A stretch of 64,000 nt of DNA, from positions 4,774,001 through 4,838,000 of the forward strand of contig NZ_FNSC01000001.1 in the NCBI RefSeq assembly GCF_900105355.1, in the 5' to 3' direction. The position numbers were made by a program, and so were the translations under genes. This stretch comes from Pseudomonas anguilliseptica. Its GTDB lineage: Bacteria > Pseudomonadota > Gammaproteobacteria > Pseudomonadales > Pseudomonadaceae. Within the stretch, counting starts at the first letter, position 1. Each line of letters begins with the position of its first letter. The notes under the pieces are model-generated. The model did no database searches, was not told where the DNA came from, and saw only the letters and a list, made by a program, of their open reading frames with translations. Below, piece by piece: positions 62,466 through 64,000 of this stretch.

Positions 62466-62849
62466 ATGGATGCGTCGCAGCCCGCCCCGCCAAGTCGCGG
62501 CAGTTCACCACGGCGATTTGCCAGCGCCTTGCTGGGGTTATTGCAGGGCCATATCGCGCTGTTTGGCGAAGAGCTTAAAGAGCAGCAAAGCCATACCCTC
62601 GGCCTGCTGGTGCTGACCAGCCTGAGCCTGCTGTTCGGCCTGCTGCTGATCATCGGCCTGTCCGCCGCGCTGCTGATTGCCTTCTGGGAGACACACCGCC
62701 TACTGGTTATCAGCGCCCTGTGCGCCTTCTATGCAGTGGGCCTGCTGGGCACCCTGATCGTGCTATTGCAGCGAGTACGCAATGCACCGGCGCCCTTCAG
62801 CGCCAGCCTTGAAGAACTGGCCCGTGACCGTGAGCAACTGCTGCCATGA
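62466..62849 (+). CDS. YqjE-type (phage holin superfamily) membrane protein
   Basis: A 127-residue protein with two transmembrane helices (about 47-72 and 78-103: LGLLVLTSLSLLFGLLLIIGL, LLVISALCAFYAVGLLGTLIVL). It matches the DUF1469/YqjE family, often annotated as holin-like but chromosomal and not linked to phage. It follows the DUF883 gene by 11 bp and overlaps the next gene by 4 bp. Confidence 0.88.
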   Translation: MDASQPAPPSRGSSPRRFASALLGLLQGHIALFGEELKEQQSHTLGLLVLTSLSLLFGLLLIIGLSAALLIAFWETHRLLVISALCAFYAVGLLGTLIVLLQRVRNAPAPFSASLEELARDREQLLP

Positions 62850-63202
62850 CTATGCCCGAGCTACCCGCCAAGGCCTCGCGCCGCGAACTACGTAAAACCC
62901 TGCTGCGCATGCGCCTGCAAATGCACCGCCAGGAACTGCGCCACGAAACCCTGGTGATGCTGCAACCGCTGCGTCAGGCGCAGCACTGGCGCAATAACTG
63001 GCGTGAAGAACTGAGCAACAGCAACGCACCACTTTGGGTCGCAGGCGGTGCACTACTGTTGGCCACCGTCGGCATCCGCCGTGGCCACTGGCGACGCTGG
63101 CTGCGTATCGCCCTGATCGCCTTTCCGCTGCTGCGGCGCAATCCTCCGCGACGCCCAGACACTTCTGTCGACACGACTAAAGATACCCACACAGGGGATT
63201 AA
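62846..63202 (+). CDS. YqjK-like membrane protein
   Basis: A 118-residue basic protein with a helical N-terminus (RRELRKTLLRMRLQMHRQELRHETLV) and one or two hydrophobic segments around residues 63-95, then a hydrophilic tail ending DTTKDTHTGD. It starts inside the previous stop (ATGA), so it is coupled. With the two previous genes it forms the conserved envelope trio; function unknown. Confidence 0.8.
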   Translation: MTMPELPAKASRRELRKTLLRMRLQMHRQELRHETLVMLQPLRQAQHWRNNWREELSNSNAPLWVAGGALLLATVGIRRGHWRRWLRIALIAFPLLRRNPPRRPDTSVDTTKDTHTGD

Positions 63203-63215
63203 GCTGGCCACGATA

Positions 63216-64000
63216 TTGCTTAGTCACCTGGCTACGCCGCCCACCGGGGCGTCTGCCTGGCTAAGGAACTGCGCAGTGTTCAACGGTCAACCGCTTGCTG
63301 TTTTTCAACCTTTTATCGATACCGCCACCGGACGTATTGCCGGTGTCGAAGCACTGGCGCGCCTGCGCAGCGCTGATGGCCAACTGCACTCGGCAGGCCC
63401 CTTGTTCAGTGACCCGAAAACCCCGCCCACTGCCCTGCGCCGCCTCGACCGCGAAGTCCGCGAACAAGCTCTGCGGCGCTTTCATGAAGCCCCGCATGAC
63501 TGGTTTCTCAGCCTGAATATCTCGCCACGCTGGATCAGTCGGCTGCGCCCCGAACAAGCACTGCCCAGCCTCAAACAGCTGCAACACAGTGGCATCGACC
63601 CAGCACGTATCGTCTTTGAAATCACCGAACTGGGCGGCGCCAGTTCACGCCTGCCGGGTGTGGTGGAACGTTATCGAGAAGCCGGCGCACGCATCGCCAT
63701 CGACGACTTCGGCGCGGGCTACTCTCAGCTCGACCGCGTACTGGCCTTGCAACCGGACATCCTCAAGCTGGACATGCGCCTGTTTCAGCAGGCCGCCCGT
63801 GGCGGGCCAAGCAGCGAGATCGTCAAGGCCCTTGCGCAGATGGCAGAAAAGACCGGCTGCTGGATCATTGCCGAAGGCGTGGAAACCGAGGCCGAGCTGG
63901 ATTTCGCCCTGGAGTGCGGCGCGCGTTATGTGCAGGGTTATCTATTTGCCAAACCCGAAGAGACTTTTTTCAGCAGCAACGCCTTCTTCAAACGTTTTGC
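63216..64000 (+). CDS. EAL-domain c-di-GMP phosphodiesterase, N-terminal part only
   Basis: The gene runs off the right edge after about 261 codons. The EAL domain begins near the N-terminus with LAVFQPFIDTATGRIAGVEALARL. Catalytic and metal residues are present: EAL, Asn in SLNISPRW, Glu in FEITE, DDFGAGYS, Lys in DILKLDMRL, and EGVETEAEL. The domain therefore looks active. No upstream GGDEF is visible; C-terminal domains may lie beyond the window. The start is uncertain: a TTG at 63216 or a GTG at 63276 are both possible, with no clear Shine-Dalgarno. Confidence 0.85.
   Translation, partial: MLSHLATPPTGASAWLRNCAVFNGQPLAVFQPFIDTATGRIAGVEALARLRSADGQLHSAGPLFSDPKTPPTALRRLDREVREQALRRFHEAPHDWFLSLNISPRWISRLRPEQALPSLKQLQHSGIDPARIVFEITELGGASSRLPGVVERYREAGARIAIDDFGAGYSQLDRVLALQPDILKLDMRLFQQAARGGPSSEIVKALAQMAEKTGCWIIAEGVETEAELDFALECGARYVQGYLFAKPEETFFSSNAFFKRF

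Noticed and set aside
62388..62849. The holin-like gene as part of a prophage
   Set aside because: It sits in a chromosomal DUF883-YqjE-YqjK operon and no other phage gene is near.

Overview
The window is a chromosomal segment of a Pseudomonas-type gammaproteobacterium. It is GC-rich, and its gene order (comEC, DUF2062, lolCDE, PilZ, sth, nqrM-apbE-nqrFEDCBA, gap, mfd, csiV, mtiP, nagZ, psrA/lexA-sulA, topA, fadBA, usp, uup, slt, yegS, pirin, FGGY kinase/GlpD-like/FAD oxidase with AraC, moeA-moaB-mobA, cheV, DUF5610, OprD-type porin, DUF883/YqjE/YqjK) matches what I remember of the P. aeruginosa PA2984-PA3042 region. That comparison is from memory and was not searched. The species is not determined.

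Layout. 1-7.4 kb: the start of comEC, separated from its divergent neighbour by an IS30-family element; the lipoprotein-release ABC transporter lolCDE; a PilZ protein, a small exported protein and a glycerophosphodiester phosphodiesterase. 7.5-18.5 kb: an electron-transfer block with soluble transhydrogenase, the whole Na+-translocating NADH:quinone reductase operon and its two maturation factors (NqrM, ApbE), then a chalcone isomerase-like exported protein and an N-terminally extended glyceraldehyde-3-phosphate dehydrogenase. 18.6-30.9 kb: DNA repair and stress (mfd, lexA-sulA), purine and peptidoglycan recycling (S-methylthioinosine phosphorylase, NagZ, a YkuD protein without a signal peptide), the fatty-acid regulator psrA, and topA. 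31-41 kb: the beta-oxidation operon fadBA, a periplasmic protein, usp, uup, and an IS5-family element with clean CTAG target duplications. 41-53.5 kb: soluble lytic transglycosylase, a MOSC protein and a DUF1499 lipoprotein with interlocked start codons, a CheV, a YegS-type lipid kinase, a frameshifted pirin gene, and a three-gene operon (AGPS-like FAD oxidase, frameshifted GlpD-like gene, FGGY kinase) beside a divergent AraC-type regulator. 53.5-64 kb: molybdenum-cofactor genes, tRNA-Pro(CGG), a second CheV, a DUF5610 protein, an OprD-family porin, an ammonium transporter, a DUF883/YqjE/YqjK envelope operon and the start of an EAL-domain phosphodiesterase.

Most of the window is ordinary core genome. 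Four points stand out. (1) A 27-bp tandem PsrA-type operator lies before psrA, and a degenerate copy with the same 13-bp geometry lies before fadBA. (2) The AGPS-like/GlpD-like/FGGY operon with its AraC neighbour has no pathway I can name and is the best candidate for an undescribed system here. (3) A YkuD-family enzyme with no export signal sits beside nagZ. (4) Three separate single-base length anomalies in G/C runs (pirin, glpD-like, tRNA-Pro) look more like sequence errors or recent decay than three independent biological events. Both insertion sequences landed within about 40 bp of a neighbouring gene start (comEC, slt).
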